Source of the DNA: Pullilachnospira sp963929535
GTDB taxonomy: Bacteria; Bacillota; Clostridia; Lachnospirales; Lachnospiraceae
NCBI GenBank assembly: GCA_963929535.1
Contig: CAWVIZ010000014.1
Span: 434,001-498,000, forward strand
Direction: 5' to 3'
Length of the DNA: 64,000 nt
Every line of letters begins with the position of its first letter. Position 1 is the stretch's first letter. Under the pieces are notes generated by a model. It saw only the letters and a program-made list of their open reading frames with translations, searched no databases and was not told the DNA's origin. The position numbers and the translations under genes are program-made. Shown here one piece after another: positions 35,137 through 44,170 of the stretch.

Positions 35137-35772
35137 ATGGAACTGGAGATGAGCCTGAAAAAGGGGATGGCCAACTGGGGCAGGAGAAAGCTGGCATCGG
35201 TGGTCCTGTGCGTCCTGTACGGGGGAATTTACCAGCTGTACCAGACGGATGCCAGGGTTCAGAGGGAGATCGACCGGTGGCCGGAGGGAATGACCTATGG
35301 GCTGAAATGCAGTCCACAGGGTCCCAGCCTGTATTTCCGGAAAAACGAGGGGAAGCTGATGCGCCTGAATCCCAGGATCCAGAAAAAATACGATACCTGC
35401 ATAACATTTAAAAGTCTGGAAACGGCGTTTCTGGTGCTCACCGGGCGGATGGGGATCGCCGGGGCGTATGCGGCCCATGGCTTTTCCCTGCACGGGGATA
35501 TCGGGACGGCCATGGAGCTGGTCCGGTGTGTGGATCTGGTGGAATCGCATCTGTTTCCCAGGGTAATGACAAAGCGGATCCTGAAAGAGGTGGAGCCCAA
35601 AGGAATCAGCAGCATACGCCTTTATCTGCGGATCTTTGCGGGGCTGTTCCGGGGAGCGTATGCCATGGCCAGAGGAGAGAAGAAAACGTACCGCCAGATG
35701 CGGACGGAAAGCCTGCGCTCCCGGGCGCCGGAGGAAAAAAGGGAGGAGAAGATAGAAAATGAAACTGCCTGA
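35137..35772 (+). CDS. Protein with SCP2-like sterol/lipid-carrier domain
   Basis: 211 residues. The middle (about 60-135) reads like an SCP2 fold: LYFRKNEGKLMRLNPR, DTCITFKSLETAFLVLTGRMG, then FSLHGDIGTAMELVRCVDLVE. Ends are basic. SCP2 domains bind acyl chains or other hydrophobic ligands. Co-transcription with an alcohol and an aldehyde dehydrogenase suggests it may carry a hydrophobic substrate for them (inference). It starts four bases after the 87-residue protein and overlaps the dehydrogenase by 14 bases. Confidence 0.7.
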   Translation: MELEMSLKKGMANWGRRKLASVVLCVLYGGIYQLYQTDARVQREIDRWPEGMTYGLKCSPQGPSLYFRKNEGKLMRLNPRIQKKYDTCITFKSLETAFLVLTGRMGIAGAYAAHGFSLHGDIGTAMELVRCVDLVESHLFPRVMTKRILKEVEPKGISSIRLYLRIFAGLFRGAYAMARGEKKTYRQMRTESLRSRAPEEKREEKIENETA

Positions 35773-36952
35773 CTACTATGAATTTCAAAGTGCGGCGAAG
35801 GTGATGTCCGGTAAATTCGCTTTGGAGAATATTCCCGCGGAGATGCGGAATCTGCATGCGGTGCATCCCATGATCCTTTCGGACAATATGCTGGAGCGGA
35901 TCGGGACACTGCAGAAGGTGCTGGACGCGCTGGCTTCTCAGAATATGGAAGTGGGAGCTGTCTACACGGACATCCCGGCGGATTCCTCCCTGCAGGTGGT
36001 GAATGGGATTGCCAGGGAGTTTAAGCGGAAAAACTGCGACAGTCTGATCGCTGTGGGAGGCGGTTCTGTGATCGATACGGCCAAGGGGGTGCGGATGCTG
36101 CTTTCCCAGGATATGGATGATATCCTGGAGGTATGGGGCTGTGAAAATCTCACCATGGGCCACAGGATCCCCTTTATTGCTGTACCCACCACTTCAGGAA
36201 CAGGTTCGGAGTCCACTCTGGTGGCTGTGATCAAAAATGAGGCCAGGAAACTGAAGATGGAGTTTATCTCCTACTACCTTCAGCCGGATGTGGCAGTGCT
36301 GGATGTGCGGATGACAGAGACGCTTCCTCCCAGAATGACAGCCTCCACCGGGATGGACGCTCTGTGCCATGCCATTGAAGCGTATTCCTGCCTGCAGAAG
36401 AACCCGGTGAGCGATGCCTATGCCGCCAAAGCCATTGAGATGATCCTGGAAAATCTGGAGACGGCGGTGGCTCATGGACATAACCGGGAAGCCCGGCTGG
36501 CCATGGCCAATGCGTCCATGATGGCAGGAGCCGCATTTTCCAACAGTATGGTGGGGATCATCCATGCCATCGGCCATGCGCTGGGCGGAGTATGCCATGT
36601 GCCTCATGGGGATGCCATGACGGTGCTGCTGCCCCACGGAATGGCATACAATTACGAAAATGAGAAAACCAGAAGCCTGTACGGCCAGCTGCTGCTGCCC
36701 CTGGCCGGGGAAGAGGTGTATTTTTCCACTCCCAGGGAGCAGAGAGGAAAGCAGGCCATCAAGGAAGTATGGAGCCTGAGAAAGCGGCTGCACAGATCCT
36801 GCGGTCTGCCGGTGCGGCTGAGAGAATTTGATGTGGATCCGGAAGATTTCCGCCAGGTGGCAGAAACAGCGGTAAACGACGGAGCCATGATCGTGAATCC
36901 CCGGAAAGCGGACGTGGAAGATGTGATAGGAATCCTGAAAAAAGCGTATTAA
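35759..36952 (+). CDS. Iron-containing alcohol dehydrogenase
   Basis: 397 residues of the group III (iron-dependent) family. The NAD-binding GGGSVIDTAKGVRML is near 97 and PTTSGTGSE near 143; iron ligands fall in TGMDALCHAIEAYS near 200 and IIHAIGHALGGVCHVPHGDAM near 265-285. It would interconvert an alcohol and aldehyde with NAD(P)H in the cytoplasm. Its start lies 14 bases inside the SCP2-like gene and the aldehyde dehydrogenase follows after 31 bases. Confidence 0.95.
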   Translation: MKLPDYYEFQSAAKVMSGKFALENIPAEMRNLHAVHPMILSDNMLERIGTLQKVLDALASQNMEVGAVYTDIPADSSLQVVNGIAREFKRKNCDSLIAVGGGSVIDTAKGVRMLLSQDMDDILEVWGCENLTMGHRIPFIAVPTTSGTGSESTLVAVIKNEARKLKMEFISYYLQPDVAVLDVRMTETLPPRMTASTGMDALCHAIEAYSCLQKNPVSDAYAAKAIEMILENLETAVAHGHNREARLAMANASMMAGAAFSNSMVGIIHAIGHALGGVCHVPHGDAMTVLLPHGMAYNYENEKTRSLYGQLLLPLAGEEVYFSTPREQRGKQAIKEVWSLRKRLHRSCGLPVRLREFDVDPEDFRQVAETAVNDGAMIVNPRKADVEDVIGILKKAY

Positions 36953-36983
36953 AATTGTGTACAGACAGAATAGAAGGTGCAGT

Positions 36984-38354
36984 ATGAAGATAGAAAAGAT
37001 CGTGGAAAGACAGAGAGAATTTTTCCGCACGGATAAAACGAAGGATCTGCGGTTCCGGCTGGAAGCGCTGGAGCGCCTGGAGGCATCCATCAAGCTCCAC
37101 GAGGAAGAGATCAACCGGGCTCTGAAAAAGGACCTGAACAAGTCCGTGCTGGAATCCTACATGACAGAGGTGGGGATGACACTTGCGGAGCTGTCTTATG
37201 TGAAAAAGCATCTGCCCCTCTGGAACATGAAGCGGTATGTGGCCACGCCGCTGGCTCAGTTTTACGCCAGCAGCTACACAGTGGCAGAGCCCTACGGAGT
37301 GGTGCTGGTGATGGCGCCCTGGAATTATCCCTTTATGCTCAGCATGGAACCCCTGATCGGCGCCATTGCCGCCGGAAACTGCTGTGTGGTAAAGCCCTCC
37401 GCCTATGCGCCGGCCGTCTCAGCCGTGATCCAGACGGTGGTCAGGGAGGCATTTCCCGGAAAATATGTGGCCGTGGTGGAAGGGGGAAGGAAGGAGAATA
37501 CAGAGCTCCTGGATCAGAGGTTTGACTATATTTTTTTCACCGGCGGTGTGACAGTGGGAAAGCTGGTGATGGAGAAGGCTTCCCGGAATCTGACACCGGT
37601 GACCCTGGAGCTGGGAGGAAAAAGCCCCTGTATCGTCACCCAACACGCGAAACTGTCTCTGGCTGCCAAGCGGCTGGTATTTGGAAAATTCCTGAACAGC
37701 GGACAGACCTGTGTGGCGCCCGACTATGCGCTGGTGGATGAGCGGGTGAAGGAAAAATTCCTGTCCTGTCTTGTATACTGGATAGAAAAAATGATGGGGA
37801 AGGAGCCGCTGGAAAATCCGGACTATCCCAGGATGATCAATGAGAAGCATTATCAGAGAGTGCTGGGGCTGGTAAAAGGAGAAAAGATCTCCTGCGGCGG
37901 CTATGGAAATCCGCAGACGCTGCAGATCACTCCCACCATCCTGGAGGATGTGAGCTGGGATGCCCCGGTGATGCAGGAGGAGATCTTCGGACCTGTACTC
38001 CCGGTGATCACTTACCGCACGCTGGACGAGGCGATAAAAAAGGTGAGGGAGAGGGAGAAACCGCTGGCGCTGTACCTGTTTACCGAAGACGGAAAGGAAC
38101 AGAGAGAAGTGCAGAAAAGCCTGTCCTTCGGCGGAGGCTGCATCAACGATACCATTATCCATCTGGCCACTTCCCGGATGGGATTTGGCGGTGTGGGCAA
38201 CAGCGGCATGGGAAGCTACCATGGAAAGGAATCCTTTGAAACCTTCAGCCACAGGAAGAGCATCGTAAAGAAGTCCACCTGGATGGATCTCCCCTTCCGG
38301 TATATGCCATACACGAAAACAAAGGAGAAGCTGATACGGCTGTTTTTGCGATAG
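36984..38354 (+). CDS. Aldehyde dehydrogenase (ALDH3-like)
   Basis: 456 residues, the length of class 3 fatty aldehyde dehydrogenases. The motifs are PYGVVLVMAPWNYPFML near 105, the Glu in VTLELGGKSPCIV near 205, the nucleophilic Cys in FLNSGQTCVAPDYAL near 238, and QEEIFGPVLPVITY near 330. It oxidises an aldehyde to the acid. Together with the preceding dehydrogenase it forms an alcohol-aldehyde-acid pair. ATG 36984 is used; the nine codons upstream have no site. A 34-base perfect palindrome right after the stop probably ends transcription. Confidence 0.94.
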   Translation: MKIEKIVERQREFFRTDKTKDLRFRLEALERLEASIKLHEEEINRALKKDLNKSVLESYMTEVGMTLAELSYVKKHLPLWNMKRYVATPLAQFYASSYTVAEPYGVVLVMAPWNYPFMLSMEPLIGAIAAGNCCVVKPSAYAPAVSAVIQTVVREAFPGKYVAVVEGGRKENTELLDQRFDYIFFTGGVTVGKLVMEKASRNLTPVTLELGGKSPCIVTQHAKLSLAAKRLVFGKFLNSGQTCVAPDYALVDERVKEKFLSCLVYWIEKMMGKEPLENPDYPRMINEKHYQRVLGLVKGEKISCGGYGNPQTLQITPTILEDVSWDAPVMQEEIFGPVLPVITYRTLDEAIKKVREREKPLALYLFTEDGKEQREVQKSLSFGGGCINDTIIHLATSRMGFGGVGNSGMGSYHGKESFETFSHRKSIVKKSTWMDLPFRYMPYTKTKEKLIRLFLR

Positions 38355-38388
38355 AGTGAAATGGACATGCCGGCATGTCCATTTCACT
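38355..38388. terminator. 34-bp perfect palindrome, probable bidirectional terminator
   Basis: AGTGAAATGGACATGCC is followed directly by its exact complement GGCATGTCCATTTCACT. It begins with the base after the aldehyde dehydrogenase stop and, with the CTGCCCGCTGGGAT tail (to 38405), resembles family-3 repeats. Confidence 0.6.
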
Positions 38389-38439
38389 GGCTGCCCGCTG
38401 GGATATCTGATGTAGGGAGGGCAAACTGCCGCAGATGAT

Positions 38440-39354
38440 TCAACGGATGACCAGACGGATCCGGCCCTCACCCGTCTGAAACACCACATCATCGGAAATC
38501 CCGCTGAATTCGCCGTCCCGGTGGATCTTTTCCGGTTCCCGGCTGCGCACATGGATCCGCTTTCCCCGGAGAAGGGTGACGCCGGAAAAGCGGGCGTGTT
38601 TCCCCAGATAAGCGGTGGGAAACAGCAGGAGGATCTTCAGCGGATGCATGTCGTGTACCACCAGACAGTCCAGCATCCCATCCTCCGGATCGGCATTGGG
38701 ACAGAACCGGAATCCGCCGCCCTCATAGGGGAGATTCATGGCTGCCAGGAAATAGACTTTTCGGAAGGTATGGCGCTGGCCGTCCACTGTGATATCCATG
38801 GAGCAGGGGGCGTAGGTGAGCAGCAGCTTCAGCGCTGTCAGGGCGTAGATCAGATTTCCCAGATGAAGCCGGTTCAGTACCTTTTTCAGAGGAGAATGGG
38901 ATACCTGATAACAGATTTCCGCATCATAACCCAGACCGGAGCTGATCCCGAAGGCGGCGGTCTTTCTGGGAGTTCTGACATAGCCCAGATCGATCTGCCG
39001 GATGCAGGAAGGGTGAAGAATGGCTGCCAGAGCCTCTCCGGGATTTGAGGAGATCCCCAGTCCCCGGGCAAAATCATTGCCGGAACCGGTGGGGATGTAG
39101 CCTACGGTCACATCCCGGGCAGCGTCCAGTCCGTTCAGCACTTCATTGACCGTTCCGTCCCCTCCGATGATCACCAGACAGTGGCCGGAAAGCCGGGGAG
39201 CAAGCTGCCGGGCCAGCCGGGTGCCGTGGCCGCTTGTACGGGTGAAATAAAATTCATAGGACAGATTCCGTCCGTCCAGAATATTGCGGACCTTCCGCCA
39301 GATCGTTCTCCCCTCGCCGGAACGGGAGGAGGGGTTGATGATAAAATAGTACAT
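38440..39354 (-). CDS. Diacylglycerol kinase family lipid kinase
   Basis: 304 residues of the YegS/BmrU/DgkB family: YFIINPSSRSGEGR at the start, IIGGDGTVNEVLNGL near 63 (the catalytic GGDGT), GYIPTGSGNDFARGLG near 85, and EDGMLDCLVV near 225. It phosphorylates diacylglycerol or a related lipid at the membrane face. A minus-strand TATAAT at 39431-39436 may be its -10 box. Confidence 0.93.
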   Translation of the reverse strand: MYYFIINPSSRSGEGRTIWRKVRNILDGRNLSYEFYFTRTSGHGTRLARQLAPRLSGHCLVIIGGDGTVNEVLNGLDAARDVTVGYIPTGSGNDFARGLGISSNPGEALAAILHPSCIRQIDLGYVRTPRKTAAFGISSGLGYDAEICYQVSHSPLKKVLNRLHLGNLIYALTALKLLLTYAPCSMDITVDGQRHTFRKVYFLAAMNLPYEGGGFRFCPNADPEDGMLDCLVVHDMHPLKILLLFPTAYLGKHARFSGVTLLRGKRIHVRSREPEKIHRDGEFSGISDDVVFQTGEGRIRLVIR

Positions 39355-39449
39355 AAGGTATTTCCTCCTTGGTATGGACAGCGCCGCTGAGGCTGTTTTG
39401 GGTCAGGTATAACTGACAGATCTGCTGTACATTATAACAGATTCCGTTT

Positions 39450-39850
39450 CACGGCGCCACAGGCTGACAAAAGATTACCGTTTGGCCTTCCGGCATTCCG
39501 CCAGACTGCTGCGGGCATGCATTCGCGGCAGCGGACCGGGAATGTGGAACTGCCGCAAAAAAATGGTGGCAATATACGGGAAAAAGATGTATTATGAAAA
39601 CAACAGTTGCTGCGGCAGCGGCGCGGGAGCGCCGGGCTGCCGCCACCTGCCTTTGAAGGCGGTTCGTCTGCGGGAGAGATCTTTCCGCGGGGAATACCTG
39701 AGAAGAAAGGGCTGCGGAAGCTGAAAAGACGGAATCGGAAGACATCCTCCCGGGAGAGAACGGGATCGCAAAGCGGTATATACCGGATGCCGCCGGCGGA
39801 TGGCCGATGTTCCGGAAGAAAGGTTACTGCGCCCTTGAGGGCGCTTTTTT
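39450..39850 (+). other. Structured leader or untranslated region upstream of the hydrogenase maturation operon
   Basis: This 560-base gap (39355-39914) contains no convincing gene. It has several strong GC hairpins: GCTGCGGGCATG...GCGGCAGC around 39511-39530, GCGGCAGCGGCGC/GCGCCGGGCTGCCGC around 39610-39645, and a terminator at 39829-39850. A 45-codon frame at 39591-39724 with several Cys is open but has no good ribosome site. Known riboswitch cores were looked for by eye and none fits. Confidence 0.4.
39829..39850 (+). terminator. Terminator/attenuator before the hyd operon
   Basis: GCGCCC-TTGA-GGGCGC followed by TTTTTT, 65 bases before the first hyd gene and pointing toward it. Confidence 0.75.
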
Positions 39851-39914
39851 CGTTGTTTTTTAGTTGGACATGAATCAGACGGCGTGTCAGGCCGGCGGAA
39901 AAACAGGAGGGATT

Positions 39915-40169
39915 ATGGAGACAAGACTGGCTGTGATAGCGATCATTGTGGAAAACAGAGATTCTGCCAGGGAGCTGAATCAACTGCTCCATGAGGCGGG
40001 GGACTATATTGTGGGACGGATGGGCGTGCCTTACCGAGAGCGCCGTGTCTCAGTGATCAGTGTGATCCTGGATGCCCCTCAGAATGTGATCAGCGCATTG
40101 TCAGGAAAACTGGGAATGCTGCCGGGGGTAACCAGCAAAACCGTGTATTCCCCGGTGGGAAAGCCATGA
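39915..40169 (+). CDS. TM1266-type [FeFe]-hydrogenase system small protein
   Basis: 84 residues with a ferredoxin-like/ACT-type fold pattern: RLAVIAIIVENRDSARELN, YIVGRMGVPYRERRVSVISVILDAP, ISALSGKLGMLPGV. This is the TM1266 family, found beside hydE/F/G and annotated as a putative regulator; its job is not established. The ATG at 39915 has AGGAGG just upstream, and its stop overlaps hydE by four bases. Confidence 0.9.
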   Translation: METRLAVIAIIVENRDSARELNQLLHEAGDYIVGRMGVPYRERRVSVISVILDAPQNVISALSGKLGMLPGVTSKTVYSPVGKP

Positions 40170-41299
40170 GGGGCGGCACAGAGCTCCTGGACCGTCTGGA
40201 ACGGGAGGGGAAGCTTCGGCGGGAAGAATACAGGATGCTGATCGATGGACTGTGCCGCCTGGAAGCTTCGGCGGAGAGAGAAGATCTGTTTGCCAGAGCC
40301 CGCAGGCAGCAGCGGAGGTATTATGGAAACAGGATCTATATCCGGGGATTGCTGGAGGTATCCAATGTGTGCCGGAACGACTGCTTTTACTGCGGAATCC
40401 GCAGGAGCAACCGGAAGGTATCCCGCTACCGGATGACAGGGAAGCAGATCCTGGACTGCTGCCAAGAGGGATACCGCCTGGGCTTCCGCACCTTTGTCAT
40501 TCAGGGCGGGGAGGATCCGGCCATGACAGATGATATGGTGGAGGAGCTGGTGGCATCGATCCGGAGCGAATATCCGGACTGCGCCATTACCCTGTCCCTG
40601 GGGGAGAAGGAAAAGGCCAGCTTCCGGAGATTTTTTGAAGCCGGGGCAGACCGGTATCTGCTCCGGCATGAGACAGCCTCCCCCTCCCATTACCGGAAGC
40701 TTCATCCTCCGGAGATGTCCTGGGAGCACCGGATCCAGTGCCTGGAGGACCTGAAGGAGATCGGCTATCAGGTGGGCTGCGGCTGTATGATCGGTTCTCC
40801 CTTTCAGACCACGGAGCATCTGGCCCGGGATCTGGAGCTTATGGAAAGGTTCCAGCCGGAGATGGTGGGGATCGGCCCGTTTATTTCCCAGCAGGATACG
40901 CCTTTTGGAAAATTTCCCAATGGGTCGCTTCTGCAGACACTGGTGATGCTGGGGCTGATCCGGCTGCTTCTTCCCAGGGTACTGCTTCCGGCCACCACTG
41001 CTCTGGGGACCATTGACCCCAGGGGGAGAGAGCTGGGGATACTGGCCGGAGCCAATGTGGTGATGCCCAATATCTCTCCGCCCCGGAACCGGAAGAAGTA
41101 TCAGCTTTATGACAACAAGCTGGGCTGCGGAGAGGAGAGCGGAGAGGGGCTGGAGCTTCTGAAAGAACAGATGCGTTCCATTGGATATCAGGTAGTGACG
41201 GACAGGGGGGATTTTGGGATGGGCCTAACGCCCATCACGTCTCAGGCAGGAGCCGCAGATCAGCAGCCAGCCGGCTGCGCAGGAGGGCCCAAAGCCTGA
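40166..41299 (+). CDS. hydE: [FeFe]-hydrogenase H-cluster radical SAM maturase HydE
   Basis: 377 residues. The radical SAM cluster motif CRNDCFYC is at residues 69-76, with GGEDPAMTDDMV near 114 and LRHETASPSHYRKLHP near 168 as in biotin-synthase-like radical SAM proteins. HydE works with HydG and HydF to build the di-iron subcluster, supplying the dithiomethylamine bridge pathway. The start overlaps the TM1266-type gene (ATGA). The C-terminal ~25 residues are low-complexity and may be a non-conserved extension. Confidence 0.96.
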   Translation: MRGGTELLDRLEREGKLRREEYRMLIDGLCRLEASAEREDLFARARRQQRRYYGNRIYIRGLLEVSNVCRNDCFYCGIRRSNRKVSRYRMTGKQILDCCQEGYRLGFRTFVIQGGEDPAMTDDMVEELVASIRSEYPDCAITLSLGEKEKASFRRFFEAGADRYLLRHETASPSHYRKLHPPEMSWEHRIQCLEDLKEIGYQVGCGCMIGSPFQTTEHLARDLELMERFQPEMVGIGPFISQQDTPFGKFPNGSLLQTLVMLGLIRLLLPRVLLPATTALGTIDPRGRELGILAGANVVMPNISPPRNRKKYQLYDNKLGCGEESGEGLELLKEQMRSIGYQVVTDRGDFGMGLTPITSQAGAADQQPAGCAGGPKA

Positions 41300-41404
41300 G
41301 GGATCCGGTGATCGGAAACATCATAAGGCAGACTGCGCAGGTTTGCCTGCGGCAGAAGGATATCATCAGAGCCCCGGAGTGCGGGGAAGGAAAGGAGCAG
41401 GAAC

Positions 41405-42823
41405 ATGTATCGAGTAGATTCCATGAAAGCGGAGGAATTCATCAGCCATGAGGAGATTCTGGAAACGCTGGAGTATGCAGACAGGAACAAGGACAATCTG
41501 GAGCTGATCGATCAGATCATCGAAAAGGCCAGGCAGAGAAAAGGGCTGTCCCACCGGGAGGCGTCGGTGCTCCTGGTCTGTTCGGACCCGGGGAAGAATC
41601 AGGAGATTTATGCCCTGGCGGAGCAGATAAAAAAGGATTTTTACGGAAACAGGATCGTGATGTTCGCTCCTCTGTATCTTTCCAATTACTGCGTCAACGG
41701 CTGTGTATACTGTCCGTACCACGCCAAAAACAAGCATATTCCCAGGAAAAAGCTGACCCAGGAGGAGATCCGCCGGGAGGTGATCGCTCTGCAGGATATG
41801 GGGCATAAGCGGCTGGCGCTGGAGACAGGGGAGGATCCGGTGAACTGTCCCATCGAATACGTGCTGGAGAGCATCCGGACCATCTATAGCATCAAGCATA
41901 AAAACGGAGCCATCCGACGGGTGAATGTGAACATTGCCGCCACCACTGTGGAAAACTACCGGAAGCTGAAGGAAGCGGGCATTGGAACGTATATCCTGTT
42001 CCAGGAAACGTACCATAAGGAGTCCTATGAAAAGCTGCACCCCACAGGTCCCAAGCATGACTACTGCTATCACACGGAGGCCATGGACCGGGCCATGGAA
42101 GGCGGTATCGATGATGTGGGGCTGGGCGTTCTGTTCGGGCTGGAGCTGTACAGATATGAATTCGCGGGACTTCTGATGCATGCGGAGCATCTGGAAGCCG
42201 TTCACGGGGTAGGCCCCCACACCATCAGCGTACCCCGGATCCGCCGGGCGGATGACATCGACCCTGCGGATTTCGACAACGGCATCGATGACGATACCTT
42301 CGCCAAACTGGTGGCCTGTATCCGCATCGCCGTGCCCTATACGGGCATGATCGTCTCCACAAGAGAAAGCCAGGCCTGCAGGGAGAGGGTACTGCATCTG
42401 GGGATTTCCCAGATCAGCGGAGGTTCCCGCACCAGCGTGGGAGGATATGTGGAAAAAGAGGCGGAAGAGGAAAGTTCAGCCCAGTTTGACGTCAGTGACA
42501 ACCGGACGCTGGATGAAGTGGTCCGCTGGCTGATGGAGATGGGCTACATCCCCAGTTTCTGTACTGCCTGCTACCGGGAGGGACGGACCGGCGACCGGTT
42601 CATGAGCCTGTGCAAGAGCGGCCAGATCCAGAACTGCTGCCATCCCAATGCGCTGATGACCTTAAAGGAATATCTTCAGGATTATGCTGCGGAGGAAACC
42701 AGAGTTCTGGGAGACGCGCTGATCCAAAAAGAGCTGGAAAATATTCCCAGGGAGAAAACCAGGGAAATCGTGAAGTACCGGCTGGGCGAGATCGAAAAAG
42801 GACAGAGGGATTTCCGTTTTTAA
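41405..42823 (+). CDS. hydG: [FeFe]-hydrogenase H-cluster radical SAM maturase HydG
   Basis: 472 residues, the normal length. The radical SAM motif CVNGCVYC is at 96-103. The C-terminal second cluster site is visible in FCTACYREGRTGDRFMSLCK near 380. HydG splits tyrosine into p-cresol, CO and cyanide for the H-cluster. GVGPHTISVPRIRRADD and QISGGSRTSVGGY are family landmarks. It follows hydE after 105 bases with no terminator between them, so they are probably co-transcribed. Confidence 0.97.
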   Translation: MYRVDSMKAEEFISHEEILETLEYADRNKDNLELIDQIIEKARQRKGLSHREASVLLVCSDPGKNQEIYALAEQIKKDFYGNRIVMFAPLYLSNYCVNGCVYCPYHAKNKHIPRKKLTQEEIRREVIALQDMGHKRLALETGEDPVNCPIEYVLESIRTIYSIKHKNGAIRRVNVNIAATTVENYRKLKEAGIGTYILFQETYHKESYEKLHPTGPKHDYCYHTEAMDRAMEGGIDDVGLGVLFGLELYRYEFAGLLMHAEHLEAVHGVGPHTISVPRIRRADDIDPADFDNGIDDDTFAKLVACIRIAVPYTGMIVSTRESQACRERVLHLGISQISGGSRTSVGGYVEKEAEEESSAQFDVSDNRTLDEVVRWLMEMGYIPSFCTACYREGRTGDRFMSLCKSGQIQNCCHPNALMTLKEYLQDYAAEETRVLGDALIQKELENIPREKTREIVKYRLGEIEKGQRDFRF

Positions 42824-42838
42824 GGACAGGAGGTATTC

Positions 42839-44152
42839 ATGAGCTTAAACAGTACACCCTCCGCTGAAAGAGTCCATATCGGGATCTTCGGCAGGAGAAA
42901 CGCGGGAAAATCCAGTCTTCTCAACGCGCTCACCGGGCAGAGCATGGCCATTGTTTCCGATGTGAAGGGAACCACCACCGACCCGGTATCCAAGGCCATG
43001 GAGCTTCTGCCTCTGGGACCGGTGGTGCTGATCGATACGCCGGGGATCGATGATGAGGGAGAGCTGGGGGCGCTGCGGGTAAAGAAAAGCTTTCAGGTAC
43101 TGAACAAAACAGATGTGGCGGTGCTGGTGATCGACGCCGGGACAGGTCTGACGCCCCAGGATGAGGCCTTGCTGGAAAGGATCAGAGACAAGGGGATTCC
43201 CTGTCTGGCGGCGGTAAACCAGAGCGACCTGGCGGGGAAGGAGCGTACCGGGGAGTGCCTGCGCAGGGTCCGGGAGAAAATGGAGGAGCTGGGACTTGCA
43301 ATCCGGGATAGCCGGGAAGAAGGAGACAACGGCGGCGATGGAGCAGGGCAGGTTCCGGGAAACCCGGCTCCCGGACGGGCAGTTCTGGATGTAAGCGCAG
43401 CCACCGGAGAGCATATCCATGAGATGAAAGAACTGTTGGCCAGGATGGTGCCGGAGGAGAATCAGGGAAGGAGGCTGGTGGGAGATCTGCTGGAGAAGGG
43501 AGATTTTGTTCTGCTGGTGGTTCCCATCGACAAGGCAGCGCCCAAGGGAAGGCTGATCCTCCCTCAGCAGCAGACCATCCGGGATATCCTGGAAGCAGGA
43601 GCTGCCGCCATCGTGGTGAGGGATACCGAGCTTTCGGAGACTCTTTCGCGTCTTTCCGGAAAGATCCGGCTGGTGATAACAGACAGTCAGGCCTTTGGCC
43701 GGGTGGGAAAACTGGTTCCGGAGAAGATACCGCTTACCTCATTCTCCATCCTGTTTGCCAGATATAAGGGAGAGCTGGAAGCGCTGCTGGCAGGCATCCG
43801 GGCGGTGGAAACGCTGAAGGACGGGGATACGGTGCTGATCTCTGAGGGGTGCACCCATCATCGCCAGTGCAACGATATCGGGACGGTAAAGATTCCGGGA
43901 TGGCTTACGGAATATACCGGGAAAAAACTGCGGTTCCGGTTCACCAGCGGCGGGGAGTTCCCGGAAGACCTGTCCGGATTCGCGCTGATCGTCCACTGCG
44001 GGGGATGTACCCTGAACGCCAGGGAAATGCGCTACCGCATCGCCTGTGCCGGAGATGCCGGCGTGCCCATCACCAATTACGGGATGCTGATCGCCCACAC
44101 CAAAGGACTGCTGGAAAGAAGCGTAAGGCCGGTGTCCGGGAGTCAGCTATGA
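42839..44152 (+). CDS. hydF: [FeFe]-hydrogenase maturation GTPase HydF
   Basis: 437 residues. The GTPase domain carries GRRNAGKS at 18-25, GTTTDPVSKAMELLPLGPVV and DTPGIDDEG. The C-terminal iron-sulfur site is intact: ISEGCTHHRQCNDIG near 335 and VHCGGCTLNAREM near 382. HydF is the scaffold that carries the di-iron precursor to the hydrogenase. An Asn/Gly-rich insertion lies around 160-180. It starts 15 bases after hydG with AGGAGG. The hydrogenase structural gene is not in the window. Confidence 0.97.
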   Translation: MSLNSTPSAERVHIGIFGRRNAGKSSLLNALTGQSMAIVSDVKGTTTDPVSKAMELLPLGPVVLIDTPGIDDEGELGALRVKKSFQVLNKTDVAVLVIDAGTGLTPQDEALLERIRDKGIPCLAAVNQSDLAGKERTGECLRRVREKMEELGLAIRDSREEGDNGGDGAGQVPGNPAPGRAVLDVSAATGEHIHEMKELLARMVPEENQGRRLVGDLLEKGDFVLLVVPIDKAAPKGRLILPQQQTIRDILEAGAAAIVVRDTELSETLSRLSGKIRLVITDSQAFGRVGKLVPEKIPLTSFSILFARYKGELEALLAGIRAVETLKDGDTVLISEGCTHHRQCNDIGTVKIPGWLTEYTGKKLRFRFTSGGEFPEDLSGFALIVHCGGCTLNAREMRYRIACAGDAGVPITNYGMLIAHTKGLLERSVRPVSGSQL

Positions 44153-44170
44153 AAAATTAACGAAAAATCA

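Noticed and set aside
39560..39850. Glycine or cyclic di-GMP riboswitch
   Set aside because: GGGAGAGA and GCAAAGC fragments recall these classes, but the order and spacing of the conserved blocks do not fit.
39482..39873. Small Cys-containing protein or peptide precursor before the hyd operon
   Set aside because: The possible frames have no good ribosome site, overlap strong hairpins and show no recognisable family; no modifying enzyme is specific to it nearby.
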